Position numbers and translations under genes: made by a program
Part shown: positions 47,068-56,428 of the stretch, one piece after another
Position numbering within the stretch: the first letter of the stretch is position 1
Layout: each line of letters starts with the position of its first letter
Source: Petrotoga olearia DSM 13574
GTDB taxonomy: Bacteria > Thermotogota > Thermotogae > Petrotogales > Petrotogaceae
Length of the DNA stretch: 64,000 nucleotides
Direction of reading: 5' to 3'
Assembly: GCF_002895525.1 (NCBI RefSeq)
Contig: NZ_AZRL01000022.1
Span: 279,253-343,252, forward strand
Notes under the pieces: model-generated
What the model was told of the DNA's origin: nothing
What the model saw: only the letters and a program-made list of their open reading frames with translations
Database searches by the model: none

Positions 47068-47217
47068 TAAGAAAATTACTATTTGATTTCTTTTCTGTTA
47101 GATTATTAATATATTCTTATGAAATTCTGTTCACATAAGATAAAGACTATGAAAATTTTTTCTACACTTTATTAAGCAAAATAACATCCACACATATTAT
47201 ATGAGGAGGGGAAAAAC

Positions 47218-48348
47218 ATGAGAAAAACCGTTGTTTTGGTGTTTTTGGTAGTTATTATGACTTTCACACTCTTTGGTCAAGAAGTCATCAAAATTGGTAT
47301 GAACTTCGAACTAACAGGACCTGTTTCTGGGTATGGTCAAATGTCAAGAGACGGTGTAATGTTAGCCAACAAGTTGAAACCAACAGTTAACATCGGGGGT
47401 AAAGAAATCAAAGTGGAAGTTGTAGCTGTCGATAACAAATCTGACAAAGCAGAATCAGCTAACGCAATAAGAAGGTTGATAGATCACGAAAAGGTAGTTG
47501 CAGTTATTGGTCCTGCAACAAGTTCGGCAGCATTAGCTGCAGCTTCAATAGCGGAAGAAAGGCAAATACCAATGGTGGTCAACACCGCCACTAACCCTTT
47601 AGTTGCCCAAAACAAAAAGTATGTATTCAGGACCTGTTTTGAGGATACCTTGCAAGGTGCTCTACTTGCAACATTTGCCTGGGAAGAACTTGGAGCTCAA
47701 AACGTCGCCATAATGGTAGATGTAGCACAAGATTACGTTGTGGGACTTGCTAATTATTTTGAAAAAGCTTTTGAACAGTTTGGAGGAACGTATTTTACTG
47801 AATTTTATACTACTGGTGACCAAGATTTCACCGCTCAACTTACCGACGCCCTTTCAAAAAATCCAGATGCTATTTTTATGCCAGGGTACTACGCTGAAAT
47901 AGCCTTAATTTCCAAGCAAGCTAGAGATTTAGGTTTCACAGGACCCATGTTTGCTGGAGATGGTGCCGACGCACCAGAATTAATACAAATTGGTGGAGAA
48001 TACGTAGAAGGCCTTTCTTATACAACTTACTTTCATGAGGATGCAGAATTATCCCCTGCTACTAAACCTTTTGTAGAGGCCTATCAAGAGGAATACAACA
48101 GAAGAGCCGACGCATTTGGAGCTTTGGCGTATGATGCTTACATGGTAATAGTTAACGCTATTGAGTCTGCACAGTCCACAGATCCTGTAAAAATTAGAGA
48201 CGCTTTAGCTCAAACTAGAGACTTTCCGGGTGTCGCCGGTACAATTACGTATCCTCAAGGCTCTGGAAACCCTATAAAACCAGCGGTAATAAACATGGTT
48301 GAAAACGGACAATTTGTTTTCCGTACCGTTATAAAACCCAGGATGTAA
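47218..48348 (+). CDS. livK: Branched-chain amino-acid-type ABC binding protein
   Basis: An extracytoplasmic binding protein of 376 residues with a signal peptide (RKTVVLVFLVVIMTFTLFGQ). The type I periplasmic-binding fold of the Leu/Ile/Val class follows (IKIGMNFELTGPVSGYG, VVAVIGPATSSAAL, FAGDGADAPEL). The ATG follows GAGGAGGGG. It heads a five-gene operon. The ligand may be a branched-chain amino acid or another amino acid such as proline, given the proline oxidation genes downstream. Confidence 0.93.
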   Translation: MRKTVVLVFLVVIMTFTLFGQEVIKIGMNFELTGPVSGYGQMSRDGVMLANKLKPTVNIGGKEIKVEVVAVDNKSDKAESANAIRRLIDHEKVVAVIGPATSSAALAAASIAEERQIPMVVNTATNPLVAQNKKYVFRTCFEDTLQGALLATFAWEELGAQNVAIMVDVAQDYVVGLANYFEKAFEQFGGTYFTEFYTTGDQDFTAQLTDALSKNPDAIFMPGYYAEIALISKQARDLGFTGPMFAGDGADAPELIQIGGEYVEGLSYTTYFHEDAELSPATKPFVEAYQEEYNRRADAFGALAYDAYMVIVNAIESAQSTDPVKIRDALAQTRDFPGVAGTITYPQGSGNPIKPAVINMVENGQFVFRTVIKPRM

Positions 48349-48364
48349 TATTTAACTATATTAA

Positions 48365-48389
48365 AGCCATCTCACAAAATGAGATGGCT
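48365..48389 (+). terminator. Hairpin between livK and livH
   Basis: AGCCATCTCA (48365-48374) pairs perfectly with TGAGATGGCT (48380-48389). Only ATACTTTCTT follows, not a clean T-tract, so it probably stabilises the livK message or stops part of transcription. Confidence 0.65.
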
Positions 48390-48422
48390 ATACTTTCTTG
48401 GATCCAGAAAGGGGGCTCATAA

Positions 48423-49337
48423 TTGACTATCCAAATGTTCTTTCAACATCTAGCAAATGCCATCTCTCTTGGCAGCATATACGCACTTATTGCCATAGGT
48501 TATACTATGGTTTATGGGATACTCAATTTAATAAATTTTGCTCATGGTGACATTTTTACTTTTAGCATGTATTTTGCTTTTTATGCAGTTACTCTCTTTT
48601 TATTTCCATGGTGGGCAGCTTTTATTTTTGCGATTGTTTTAACGACTCTACTAGGTGCTACAATCGAACGAGTTGCTTACAGACCATTAAGAAAGGCTAA
48701 TGCCCCCAAGATCTCAGCATTAATCACAGCTATTGGTGTATCGTTCTTCCTACAAAACTTCGCAATAGTTGTCTTTGGTGGAAGAGCAAAATCATTCAAT
48801 CCCCAATTAGGAGTTTACCCAACACAATTTGCACAAGTACTAACTTTTGGAGATGTAAGGATACCTTTATTAACCTTCATTATTATAGGTGTTTCTATTC
48901 TTGCACTTTTTGTATTGGTTTGGATAGTTTATAGAACAAAAGCCGGCATGGCGATGAGGGCAGTTTCTAAAGATGTTACTGCAGCAAAATTAATGGGCAT
49001 AAACACCGACAGAACTATTTCTCAAACATTTATGTTGGGGTCCGCCTTAGCAGCTGTGGGAGGTATTCTTTGGGCTATGAAATACCCTCAAATCTATCCT
49101 TATACCGGCATGATCCCCGGTTTAAAGGCATTTATAGCTGCAGTTGTCGGAGGAATTGGAAGTATTCCAGGAGCTATGCTTGGAGGTTTTATTTTAGGGG
49201 TTGCCGAAATAATGATAGTCGCATTCTTACCCGCTTTGGCAGGATATAGAGACGCTATTGCTTATATTATTTTGATAGTTATTCTTTTAGTAAAACCAAA
49301 CGGGCTTCTCGGTGTGGAAATAGGGGAGAAGGTGTGA
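48423..49337 (+). CDS. livH: Liv-type ABC permease, LivH class
   Basis: An inner-membrane permease of 304 residues with about eight hydrophobic segments. Family marks are GSIYALIAIGYTMVYGILNLINFAHGD near the start (about 18-44) and AVVGGIGSIPGAMLGG near the end. The TTG at 48423 follows AAAGGGGG. It forms the pore with LivM. The stop overlaps the start region of livM. Confidence 0.93.
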   Translation: MTIQMFFQHLANAISLGSIYALIAIGYTMVYGILNLINFAHGDIFTFSMYFAFYAVTLFLFPWWAAFIFAIVLTTLLGATIERVAYRPLRKANAPKISALITAIGVSFFLQNFAIVVFGGRAKSFNPQLGVYPTQFAQVLTFGDVRIPLLTFIIIGVSILALFVLVWIVYRTKAGMAMRAVSKDVTAAKLMGINTDRTISQTFMLGSALAAVGGILWAMKYPQIYPYTGMIPGLKAFIAAVVGGIGSIPGAMLGGFILGVAEIMIVAFLPALAGYRDAIAYIILIVILLVKPNGLLGVEIGEKV

Positions 49338-49339
49338 AT

Positions 49340-50413
49340 ATGGAAAAAACGCTATCTTTTAAGACTAAATTCTTTTTGACAATTCTTTTTATATTGGCAA
49401 TCTTTCTATTACTGTTGACAGCTAATAACAAAGCTAGTGATTATTTAATTTTGATATTGAATTTAATGGCAATTAATATAATATTCGCCGTAAGTTTAAC
49501 CTTTATTAACGGTATTACAGGTATCTTTTCGTTGGGGCATGTTGGATTCATCGCAATTGGGGCATATGTATCGTCCATTTTAACACTTTCTCCTGCTCAA
49601 AAAGAAATAAGTTTTCTGATAAAACCTTTAATATACCCCTTAAATGTTATCCAAATCCCTTTCCTACCAGCAATTATAATAGCTGGACTGGTAGCTGCTG
49701 CGTTTGGTTACTTAGTTGCTGCCCCATCTCTTCGACTAATTGGTGATTATTTAGCCATCGCAACCCTTGGTTTAGGTGAGGTGGTTAGAATCGTTGCAAA
49801 TAATACCTGGTCTATCACAAATGGGGCTTTGGGTTTAAAAAGCATCCCACAATATTCTAACCTATGGTGGACTTGGGGATTTGCTTTAATTACCGTAGTC
49901 TTCATTTCCAGCTTAATAAAAAGTAGTTATGGAAGAGCTTTGAAGGCAATAAGAGAAGATCCAATTGCTGCTAAATCTATGGGAATTAATGTTTTTTCTC
50001 ATCAAGTAGTCACTTTTGTAATTGGTTCTTTTTTTGCAGGAGTTGGTGGAGCATTATGGGCTCACTTAATCACTACTATAGATCCAAAATCTTTCATGTT
50101 TCAAAAAACCTTTGAAATATTGATAATGGTGGTCATCGGTGGACTTGGGAGTATTAGCGGAGCCATAATCGGAGCTTCACTTTATACAGTAGGATTAGAG
50201 TTCCTTAGAGTTCTAGAAGAACCCATATCGATTGGTCCTATCTACATACCAGGTATCCCGGGAATGAGAATGGTGGTTTTATCTCTCATTCTCATAATTA
50301 CAATGCTATTTTGGAGAAGAGGCATAATGGGAAGAAATGAAATAACATGGGATGGCATCTATAAACTGATAATGAAAGTAAGAAATAAAAATAGATTGAG
50401 AGATGATGAATGA
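49340..50413 (+). CDS. livM: Liv-type ABC permease, LivM class
   Basis: The second pore subunit, 357 residues, with hydrophobic segments throughout and the LivM motifs GITGIFSLGHVGFIAIGAY and VVIGGLGSISGAIIGA. The ATG at 49340 lies 6 bases after AAGGTG. A GTG two codons upstream overlaps the livH stop and is an alternative start. Confidence 0.92.
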   Translation: MEKTLSFKTKFFLTILFILAIFLLLLTANNKASDYLILILNLMAINIIFAVSLTFINGITGIFSLGHVGFIAIGAYVSSILTLSPAQKEISFLIKPLIYPLNVIQIPFLPAIIIAGLVAAAFGYLVAAPSLRLIGDYLAIATLGLGEVVRIVANNTWSITNGALGLKSIPQYSNLWWTWGFALITVVFISSLIKSSYGRALKAIREDPIAAKSMGINVFSHQVVTFVIGSFFAGVGGALWAHLITTIDPKSFMFQKTFEILIMVVIGGLGSISGAIIGASLYTVGLEFLRVLEEPISIGPIYIPGIPGMRMVVLSLILIITMLFWRRGIMGRNEITWDGIYKLIMKVRNKNRLRDDE

Positions 50414-50440
50414 ATTAGAAAATTTTCAAGGAGGCTTCCA

Positions 50441-51238
50441 ATGACTAACCAATACGATAACGAATATATCTTAGAATTTGAGAATGTAACCAAAAGATTT
50501 GGAGGTTTAATGGCAGTTAATAACTTCAATGGCTATTTGAAAAATGGCGAATTACTTGGTCTAATAGGTCCCAATGGGGCAGGGAAAACCACTCTTTTCA
50601 ATTTGATCACTGGTATATACACTCCAGATACTGGAAAAATTTTATTTAAGAAACAAAAAATAAATTCTAAAAAACCTCATGAAATAACTCAGTTGGGAAT
50701 TGCTAGAACTTTTCAAAATATTCGATTGTTTAAAGATATGACAGTTCTAGAAAATGTTTTAGTCTCTCAGCATTTGAAATTGAAAAGTTGGATTTGGCTT
50801 TTTAAAAGTGTTTTAAAAACTCCTGACGTTTTAAAAGTGGAAAAAGAGATGCAAAACGAAGCCTGGGATCTTCTAGAAGAAGTCGGATTGTCTGTTTACG
50901 CTAATGACAAGGCAAACTCTCTTCCATATGGATTACAAAGAAAGTTAGAAATCGCAAGAGCACTTGCCACCGGAGCAAACCTACTTCTGTTAGACGAACC
51001 AGCAGCAGGAATGAACCCTCATGAAACGAGCGAATTGATGGAATTTATAAAACATATAAGACAGGAGTTTGAGCTATCTATTCTCATTATAGAGCATGAC
51101 ATGAAAGTTATCATGGGAATTTGTGAGCGTATTTATGTATTGGATTATGGAAGAAAAATCGCTGAAGGAAGTCCACAGGAGATTCAAAAAGATCCTTTGG
51201 TAATAAAAGCCTATTTAGGTGAGGAGTTGGCAATATGA
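50441..51238 (+). CDS. livG: Liv-type ABC ATPase, LivG class
   Basis: A 265-residue ATPase with Walker A GPNGAGKTT, the LivG-specific GIARTFQNIRLF region, signature LPYGLQRKLEIARAL and Walker B LLLLDEPAAGMNP. CAAGGAGGC precedes the ATG. It energises LivHM together with LivF, whose gene overlaps it by four bases. Confidence 0.93.
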   Translation: MTNQYDNEYILEFENVTKRFGGLMAVNNFNGYLKNGELLGLIGPNGAGKTTLFNLITGIYTPDTGKILFKKQKINSKKPHEITQLGIARTFQNIRLFKDMTVLENVLVSQHLKLKSWIWLFKSVLKTPDVLKVEKEMQNEAWDLLEEVGLSVYANDKANSLPYGLQRKLEIARALATGANLLLLDEPAAGMNPHETSELMEFIKHIRQEFELSILIIEHDMKVIMGICERIYVLDYGRKIAEGSPQEIQKDPLVIKAYLGEELAI

Positions 51239-51969
51239 ACAGTGAAAATTCAAACATAATTCTTAAAATATCTGATATGAACGTTCACTATGGTGGTATC
51301 CATGCAGTAAAAGGAATCGATATGGAAATCAAAAAGAATGAAATCACAACGTTGATTGGATCAAATGGAGCGGGAAAAACTACAACCTTGAATGGGATAA
51401 TGAATGTCGTTAAAAAGAGCAGTGGAACGGTGCTTTTAGATAATACTGATATTACAAGCATAGAAACACATAAGATTGTAGAAAAGGGCGTAGTTCTAGT
51501 CCCTGAAGGCAGACGTATATTCCCCAATCTAACGGTTTTAGAAAACCTCCGTTTGGGTTCGTATTCTCGCAAAGACTCTGAAAAGATAAGCGAAGATTTC
51601 GATTGGGTACTCACACTCTTCCCACGATTAAAGGAGAGGCTTAAGCAACTTGGAGGCACACTATCTGGGGGAGAACAACAAATGTTAGCCGTTGCAAGAG
51701 GGTTAATGTCAAGGCCAAAGGTTCTGATGCTCGACGAACCTTCTCTTGGGTTAGCTCCGATACTGGTCAAAGAAGTTTTAGAAACTATTGAAAAAATATG
51801 TGAAGAGGGAGTAACCATATTGTTAGTAGAACAAAACGCCGTTGGTGCGCTAAAAATCGCTCATTATGGTTATGTCTTAGAAACCGGCAAAATTGTTCTC
51901 GAAGGACCTGCAAAAGATCTCTTAGAAAACGATGAAGTTAGGAAAACTTATCTAGGAGTGACGGTTTAA
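51235..51969 (+). CDS. livF: Liv-type ABC ATPase, LivF class
   Basis: A 244-residue ATPase with Walker A GSNGAGKTT, VPEGRRIFPNLTV, signature LSGGEQQMLAVARGL and Walker B VLMLDEPSLGLAP. It starts inside the livG stop (ATGA overlap), a sign of translational coupling. It is the last gene of the transporter operon; no clear terminator follows before the next gene. Confidence 0.94.
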   Translation: MNSENSNIILKISDMNVHYGGIHAVKGIDMEIKKNEITTLIGSNGAGKTTTLNGIMNVVKKSSGTVLLDNTDITSIETHKIVEKGVVLVPEGRRIFPNLTVLENLRLGSYSRKDSEKISEDFDWVLTLFPRLKERLKQLGGTLSGGEQQMLAVARGLMSRPKVLMLDEPSLGLAPILVKEVLETIEKICEEGVTILLVEQNAVGALKIAHYGYVLETGKIVLEGPAKDLLENDEVRKTYLGVTV

Positions 51970-52094
51970 AACTTTGAAACCACATCACACTTTCTTAAGC
52001 TTCTTCTAAGCTTCCATTAAGTGAACATTAAGCATATTGTTTTATTATTCTGATGTATCAAAAATAAAAAACATTACTTAGTGGAGGTGTTGGT

Positions 52095-52727
52095 ATGAAA
52101 AAAGTTTTTCTGTCTTTCTTTATAGGTATTCTTTTAGTCGGATCGTTATTTGCACAAGTAGGACCAGCTGGTGGGGCTCCAATGTCCCAGGTACAAAATC
52201 AGGATCCTCTCAACCAAATGGTTCAGGATCAAGAAAGATTGCAAGAAAGAATATTCTTTCAAGATGTTTCACCAGTAACCATTACAGGAACTGTCAAAAC
52301 CATAGTGGATAACGATGTATTTCTAACCTTGAGTGTTGAAGTAGACTCTGAAATCTACTCAGTAAGAGTGCCCAAGAATTTTTTGGATGATGTAAAAGCC
52401 GGTGAAAGTATTGAACTAACAGGATACAAGGTAGTAATAAACGACATCAAAAACTTTGTACCTTTAGAGATCAAATATCAAGATAGAACAGTGAATATGC
52501 AGAGATATATGGAAAATGTTCGATCTCAAAATTTCGAAGAAAGATACCAAGAAGATTTCCAACAAAACCAAGATTATCAAAGATATAGAGACTACCAAGA
52601 TTACCAAGATTTCAAAAGATATCAACAGTACAAGAATTATCAAGACTACCAAGATTTTCAAAGATACCAAAACTACCAAAGATTCAATCAACAAAGATAT
52701 CAAGATTGTCCCTATTACAACGACTAA
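52095..52727 (+). CDS. Secreted OB-like domain protein with Tyr-x-x triplet tail
   Basis: A 210-residue protein of unknown function with three parts. A signal peptide (KKVFLSFFIGILLVGSLFAQ) comes first. A middle region follows (about 55-135) with beta-strand pattern (PVTITGTVKTIVDNDVFLTL, then EIYSVRVP and ESIELTGYKV), which looks like a small OB-fold of the kind seen in periplasmic BOF/YdeI proteins. The tail (about 150-205) places Tyr or Phe at nearly every third position with Gln, Asp, Arg and Lys between (YQDYQDF, RYQQYKNYQ). GGAGGTG precedes the ATG. It stands alone between the liv operon and the proline dehydrogenase operon, with its own terminator. Confidence 0.85.
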   Translation: MKKVFLSFFIGILLVGSLFAQVGPAGGAPMSQVQNQDPLNQMVQDQERLQERIFFQDVSPVTITGTVKTIVDNDVFLTLSVEVDSEIYSVRVPKNFLDDVKAGESIELTGYKVVINDIKNFVPLEIKYQDRTVNMQRYMENVRSQNFEERYQEDFQQNQDYQRYRDYQDYQDFKRYQQYKNYQDYQDFQRYQNYQRFNQQRYQDCPYYND

Positions 52728-52745
52728 TTCAAAGTAAAAACGATG

Positions 52746-52773
52746 AAAAGAGGCCTAAAGGCCTCTTTTTTTA
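52746..52773 (+). terminator. Rho-independent terminator
   Basis: AAAAGAGGCC (52746-52755) pairs with GGCCTCTTTT (52760-52769) across TAAA, with a T-tract. Confidence 0.93.
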
Positions 52774-52837
52774 TACAAAGAAATAATTAACTTTATAATA
52801 TTTTTCAAAAATTGAAAAAAACTTCAATATTTGGCTT

Positions 52838-52883
52838 TAATCGTCTATAATCATGAAATTTTTTTCATAATCGTCTATAATCA
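52838..52883 (+). promoter_or_regulatory. Duplicated 16-bp element with -10 boxes
   Basis: TAATCGTCTATAATCA occurs twice, at 52838-52853 and 52868-52883, exactly 30 bases apart. Each copy contains TATAAT. It could be two tandem promoters or a pair of regulator sites on one face of the helix for the proline dehydrogenase operon starting at 53007. Confidence 0.5.
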
Positions 52884-53006
52884 CCTTTTTTAAAAAACGA
52901 GAATTGTGATTCAATTAATAGTAGGAACATAATACTTGTGTTGTGGACAGCGGGACGAAGGAGCACTAAAGAAAGGAGTATATAATTTATTTAAGAAGGA
53001 GAAAAA

Positions 53007-53315
53007 ATGAGAATACAAAATCATCCCATACTAAGTTTCAATAGAGGAAAGCAAATAAAGTTCTATTACAATGGTAAAGAATTGATAGGTTACGAAGGAG
53101 AAACCATTGGGGCAGCATTGTACGCAAATGGTGTTTTTAAATTCAGTGAAAGTAAGAAATTACACAGACCAAGAGGAATTTTCTGCGCTATTGGACATTG
53201 TTCCTCCTGCTTGATGACAGTTGATGGAGTCCCAAACGTAAGAACGTGCATAACTCCTCTAAAAGATGGAATGAAAGTGGAATCCCAAAATATCGGAGTT
53301 GAGATAAATGAGTAA
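53007..53315 (+). CDS. [2Fe-2S] subunit of a proline/hydroxyproline dehydrogenase-type complex
   Basis: A 102-residue protein of the HcnA/SoxA N-terminal type. It has a plant-type [2Fe-2S] motif Cys-x4-Cys-x2-Cys (FCAIGHCSSC) and a fourth Cys 12 residues later (VRTC). In related complexes it passes electrons from the flavin subunit. AAGGAG precedes the ATG. Its stop overlaps the next gene start by eight bases. Confidence 0.87.
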   Translation: MRIQNHPILSFNRGKQIKFYYNGKELIGYEGETIGAALYANGVFKFSESKKLHRPRGIFCAIGHCSSCLMTVDGVPNVRTCITPLKDGMKVESQNIGVEINE

Positions 53316-54939
53316 AATTGAAAACCTTGAATTATTGGTTGTAGGTGGAGGTCCTGCAGGACTTTCAGCTGCACTTGCTGCTGCTAATTACGGAATTAAA
53401 GTATCTTTAGCAGAAGAAAGAGAATTTTTAGGGGGACAACTAATAAAACAAACCCATAGATTTTTCGGTTCAGAAAAAGAATACGCAGGCACAAGGGGAA
53501 TAGATATACTGAGAAAGTTGATCGACGAAGTTAACAAAAATAAAAACATAGAAGTGTTATTATCTTCTCGAGTCTTGGGAATCTATGAGGATAACGTTGT
53601 AACTATATTAAACGATCATAAAATGAAAAAGTATTATCCTCAAAGTATTATTTTTGCAACGGGGGCATCCGAAAAATTTTTAGCTTTTGAGAATAACGAC
53701 CTTCCTGGCATTTTTGGTGCTGGGGCAGTTCAGACTTTGATGAATGTTTATGGCGTCATGCCAGCAACAAATGTCTTAATGATTGGTTCGGGAAATATTG
53801 GGTTGATAGTTTCTTACCAATTATTACAAGCTGGTGTAAAAGTAGCTGCAATAGTTGAAGCAGCGCCAAAAATAGGTGGATACTCTGTTCATGCATCAAA
53901 ACTCAGAAGGTTGGGCGTACCGATTTTAACGTCTCATACCATAAAAAAAGCTATCGGAAAAGAAAAAGTTGAAGGAGCGGTAATATGTGAACTCGACAAC
54001 GATTGGAATGAAGTAAAAGATACAGAACAACTGATCAAATGTGATGCAATCTGTCTATCTGTTGGATTAACCCCATTGGTTGACCTCTTAAAACAAAGGA
54101 AAGTAAAAACCACTTATGTCTCAGAACTGGGCGGCTACGTCCCCTTAAGAGACGAAAATATGGAAACCTCAATTAAAAATTTATTTGTTGCAGGGGATGT
54201 TTCAGGGATAGAAGAAGCAACAGCAGCAATGATCGAAGGTCAAATAGCCGGTTTATCCGTTGCCAAAAGAATCGGAAAAAACAACAAAAAAGAAATTGAA
54301 AAAAGAATAGAAGAAGGTAAAAATGAATTAGAATTGCTAAGATCTGGACCTGTAGGCAAGAAAATTAGGAAAGGTTTATCTAAATTAGGTTTGAATCACG
54401 GGAAAAATTATAACGAAAATTTTTCAGAAGAAGCACTCGATATCTCTCACTTGATGAAAACTGGGGTACCTTCGGAAGAAAACTTAAAAAACAAGTTACC
54501 ATCAGAAGAAAAGGTCTTTGACAAAGGACCTATAGCCATATCAGAGTGCTTTCAAAGATTCCCTTGCGACCCCTGCGTAAAAAGCTGCCCTTTCAACGCC
54601 ATATCTGAAAATGGTAACATCAACAACATTCCCTACGTTGACTTTGAAAAATGCACCGGATGTGGCATATGTGTTAGCAAATGTCCAGGACTGGCAATGT
54701 TTGTAGTTCATAAGAATTTCAGTGAAACAACTTCGGTTGTTATTATGCCTTACGAATTTCTTCCAAGACCCCATAAAGGAGAAATTGTAAAGGTATTTGA
54801 TAGAGAGGGAAAATACTTATGTGATGGCAAAGTAATAAGAATATTGGATGGAAAATTTCAAGACAAAACAGCCGCAGTGAGTATAGAAATTCCAAAGAGA
54901 TACTATTTACAAGCCAGGAATTTTAAAGTGGAGGAATGA
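53308..54939 (+). CDS. FAD/NAD and Fe-S subunit of proline dehydrogenase-type complex
   Basis: A 543-residue HcnB-like subunit. The N-terminal dinucleotide-binding motif VVGGGPAGLSAAL and a second motif MIGSGNIGL mark a pyridine-nucleotide-disulfide-reductase-type flavoprotein. Near the end are two Cys clusters (CDPCVKSC and CTGCGICVSKC) that look like a bacterial ferredoxin domain with two [4Fe-4S] clusters. Relatives form the alpha subunit of dye-linked L-proline dehydrogenases in Thermococcales and of D-hydroxyproline dehydrogenases. The substrate is inferred from the operon. Confidence 0.87.
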   Translation: MSKIENLELLVVGGGPAGLSAALAAANYGIKVSLAEEREFLGGQLIKQTHRFFGSEKEYAGTRGIDILRKLIDEVNKNKNIEVLLSSRVLGIYEDNVVTILNDHKMKKYYPQSIIFATGASEKFLAFENNDLPGIFGAGAVQTLMNVYGVMPATNVLMIGSGNIGLIVSYQLLQAGVKVAAIVEAAPKIGGYSVHASKLRRLGVPILTSHTIKKAIGKEKVEGAVICELDNDWNEVKDTEQLIKCDAICLSVGLTPLVDLLKQRKVKTTYVSELGGYVPLRDENMETSIKNLFVAGDVSGIEEATAAMIEGQIAGLSVAKRIGKNNKKEIEKRIEEGKNELELLRSGPVGKKIRKGLSKLGLNHGKNYNENFSEEALDISHLMKTGVPSEENLKNKLPSEEKVFDKGPIAISECFQRFPCDPCVKSCPFNAISENGNINNIPYVDFEKCTGCGICVSKCPGLAMFVVHKNFSETTSVVIMPYEFLPRPHKGEIVKVFDREGKYLCDGKVIRILDGKFQDKTAAVSIEIPKRYYLQARNFKVEE

Positions 54940-54943
54940 AGTC

Positions 54944-55231
54944 ATGGATGAAAACAAAGTAATAATTTGTAGATGTGAAGATGTAACCTTGAAAGAAATA
55001 AGGAACGCCATAAGAGAAGGTTTCACCACCGTTGAAGAAATAAAGAGGGTAACAAGAAGCGGTATGGGACCTTGTCAAGGTAAAACTTGTGGCTTGTTGA
55101 TTGCAAAAGAAATTTCACAGATGACAGGCAAACCGATGGAAGAGATAGAATTGCAAAACATCAGGCCTCCCTATGGAGGAATAACCTTTGAAGAAGTAAC
55201 AAAAGGAACCATAACGGAAAATGATAAATAA
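54944..55231 (+). CDS. BFD-like [2Fe-2S] subunit
   Basis: A 95-residue protein with the bacterioferredoxin-associated-ferredoxin-type motif Cys-x-Cys (IICRCEDV) and Cys-x4-Cys (GPCQGKTCG). It is a small electron-transfer subunit of the dehydrogenase complex. It starts 5 bases after the previous stop, with a GGAGG-type signal, so stoichiometric expression is likely. Confidence 0.87.
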   Translation: MDENKVIICRCEDVTLKEIRNAIREGFTTVEEIKRVTRSGMGPCQGKTCGLLIAKEISQMTGKPMEEIELQNIRPPYGGITFEEVTKGTITENDK

Positions 55232-55259
55232 ACCCTAATATAATTAGCAGGTGAAAAAT

Positions 55260-56405
55260 ATGAAAAATAAGGCCAATGTTGTAGTAATAGGCGGAGGAGT
55301 CGTAGGCTGTTCCATCGCCTATAACCTTGCCAAAAAAGGAGTTAAAGATGTAGTATTACTTGAAAAATCCTATCTTTCAAGCGGAGCAACTGGTAGATGC
55401 GGCGCGGGAGTTAGGCAACAATGGGGCACCAAACAAAACTGCCTTTTGGCAAGCGAAAGTATGAATATTTTTGAGAACTTTGCAGATATCCTTCAAATAA
55501 AAAGAGACATAGAATTAAAGCAAAAAGGTTACTTATTACTAGCATACTCTGATAAAGAATTAGAACAATTTAAAAAAAATATCGAAGTTCAACACAGTTT
55601 AAATATACCTTCTGTTCTATTGACGCCTAAAGAAGCAAAAGAAATCGTTCCCAACTTAAACATAGAAAAATTGGTCGGAGCTGCCTACTGTGCTAAAGAC
55701 GGGCATGCCAACCCTTTCCAAGTGACTTTGGGTTATGCTGAAGCTGCACAAAGATTAGGTGTGGAAATAAATAAATTTACCGAAGTCAAAGATATAAAAA
55801 CTAAAAACGATGCATTACTAGGGGTACAAACAAATAAAGGTTTCATAGAATGTAAAAAGGTAGTTGTAGCTGCAGGAGGCTGGACACAGAATATAACTAA
55901 AATGGCTAAAATAGATCTACCTATTTACTCTGAAAGACACGAAATATTGGTAACAGAATCTGTTAAAAGTATACTAGATCCAATGCTAATGTCATTCTCT
56001 TACAATATTTACTGTCAGCAAGAGCCGGTTGGAAGCTTCATTATGGGTTACGGGCCGGAGAACGAACCACATAGTTACAATATGGAAAGTTCATGGAAAT
56101 TCCTTGAAACTATGTCAAAAAAAGCAACGTGGTTATTACCTCCTCTTAAAAATATCCGCATCATTAGGCAATGGGCGGGTTTATACAACATTTCGCCAGA
56201 TAGACAACCAATAGTATCACAAATTAATCAGGTAGAAGGTCTCTATGTCGCATGTGGATTCAGTGGGCATGGTTTTATGCTTGCACCAGCTGTTGGAATT
56301 CTAATGGCAGATATAGTTACAGGTGATAAATTAACATACGATGTCATTTTAGATTTAGAAAGATTCAACAGAGGAGAAATCATTGAAGAGCCCTCTGTTG
56401 TATAA
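55260..56405 (+). CDS. DAO-family flavoprotein, likely proline-oxidising subunit
   Basis: A 381-residue FAD-dependent oxidoreductase of the D-amino-acid-oxidase/HcnC/SoxB group, with the FAD motif VVVIGGGVVGCSIAYNLAKKG and the C-terminal CGFSGHGFMLAPAVG. In this family it is the catalytic beta subunit that oxidises proline, hydroxyproline or glycine derivatives. The ATG at 55260 has AGGTG six bases upstream; a GTG three codons earlier overlaps this site. It is followed 24 bases later by pruA, which favours proline. Confidence 0.87.
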   Translation: MKNKANVVVIGGGVVGCSIAYNLAKKGVKDVVLLEKSYLSSGATGRCGAGVRQQWGTKQNCLLASESMNIFENFADILQIKRDIELKQKGYLLLAYSDKELEQFKKNIEVQHSLNIPSVLLTPKEAKEIVPNLNIEKLVGAAYCAKDGHANPFQVTLGYAEAAQRLGVEINKFTEVKDIKTKNDALLGVQTNKGFIECKKVVVAAGGWTQNITKMAKIDLPIYSERHEILVTESVKSILDPMLMSFSYNIYCQQEPVGSFIMGYGPENEPHSYNMESSWKFLETMSKKATWLLPPLKNIRIIRQWAGLYNISPDRQPIVSQINQVEGLYVACGFSGHGFMLAPAVGILMADIVTGDKLTYDVILDLERFNRGEIIEEPSVV

Positions 56406-56428
56406 AACTTAAAAAGGAGGAATCAACT

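Noticed and set aside
52560..52700. CRISPR-like short repeats
   Set aside because: The repeats are codons for the Tyr-x-x tail; there are no regular spacers or constant repeat length.
52516..52737. Lys/Ile-rich open frame overlapping the Tyr-x-x protein
   Set aside because: It is a frame shadow of the repetitive tail, with no ribosome-binding site.
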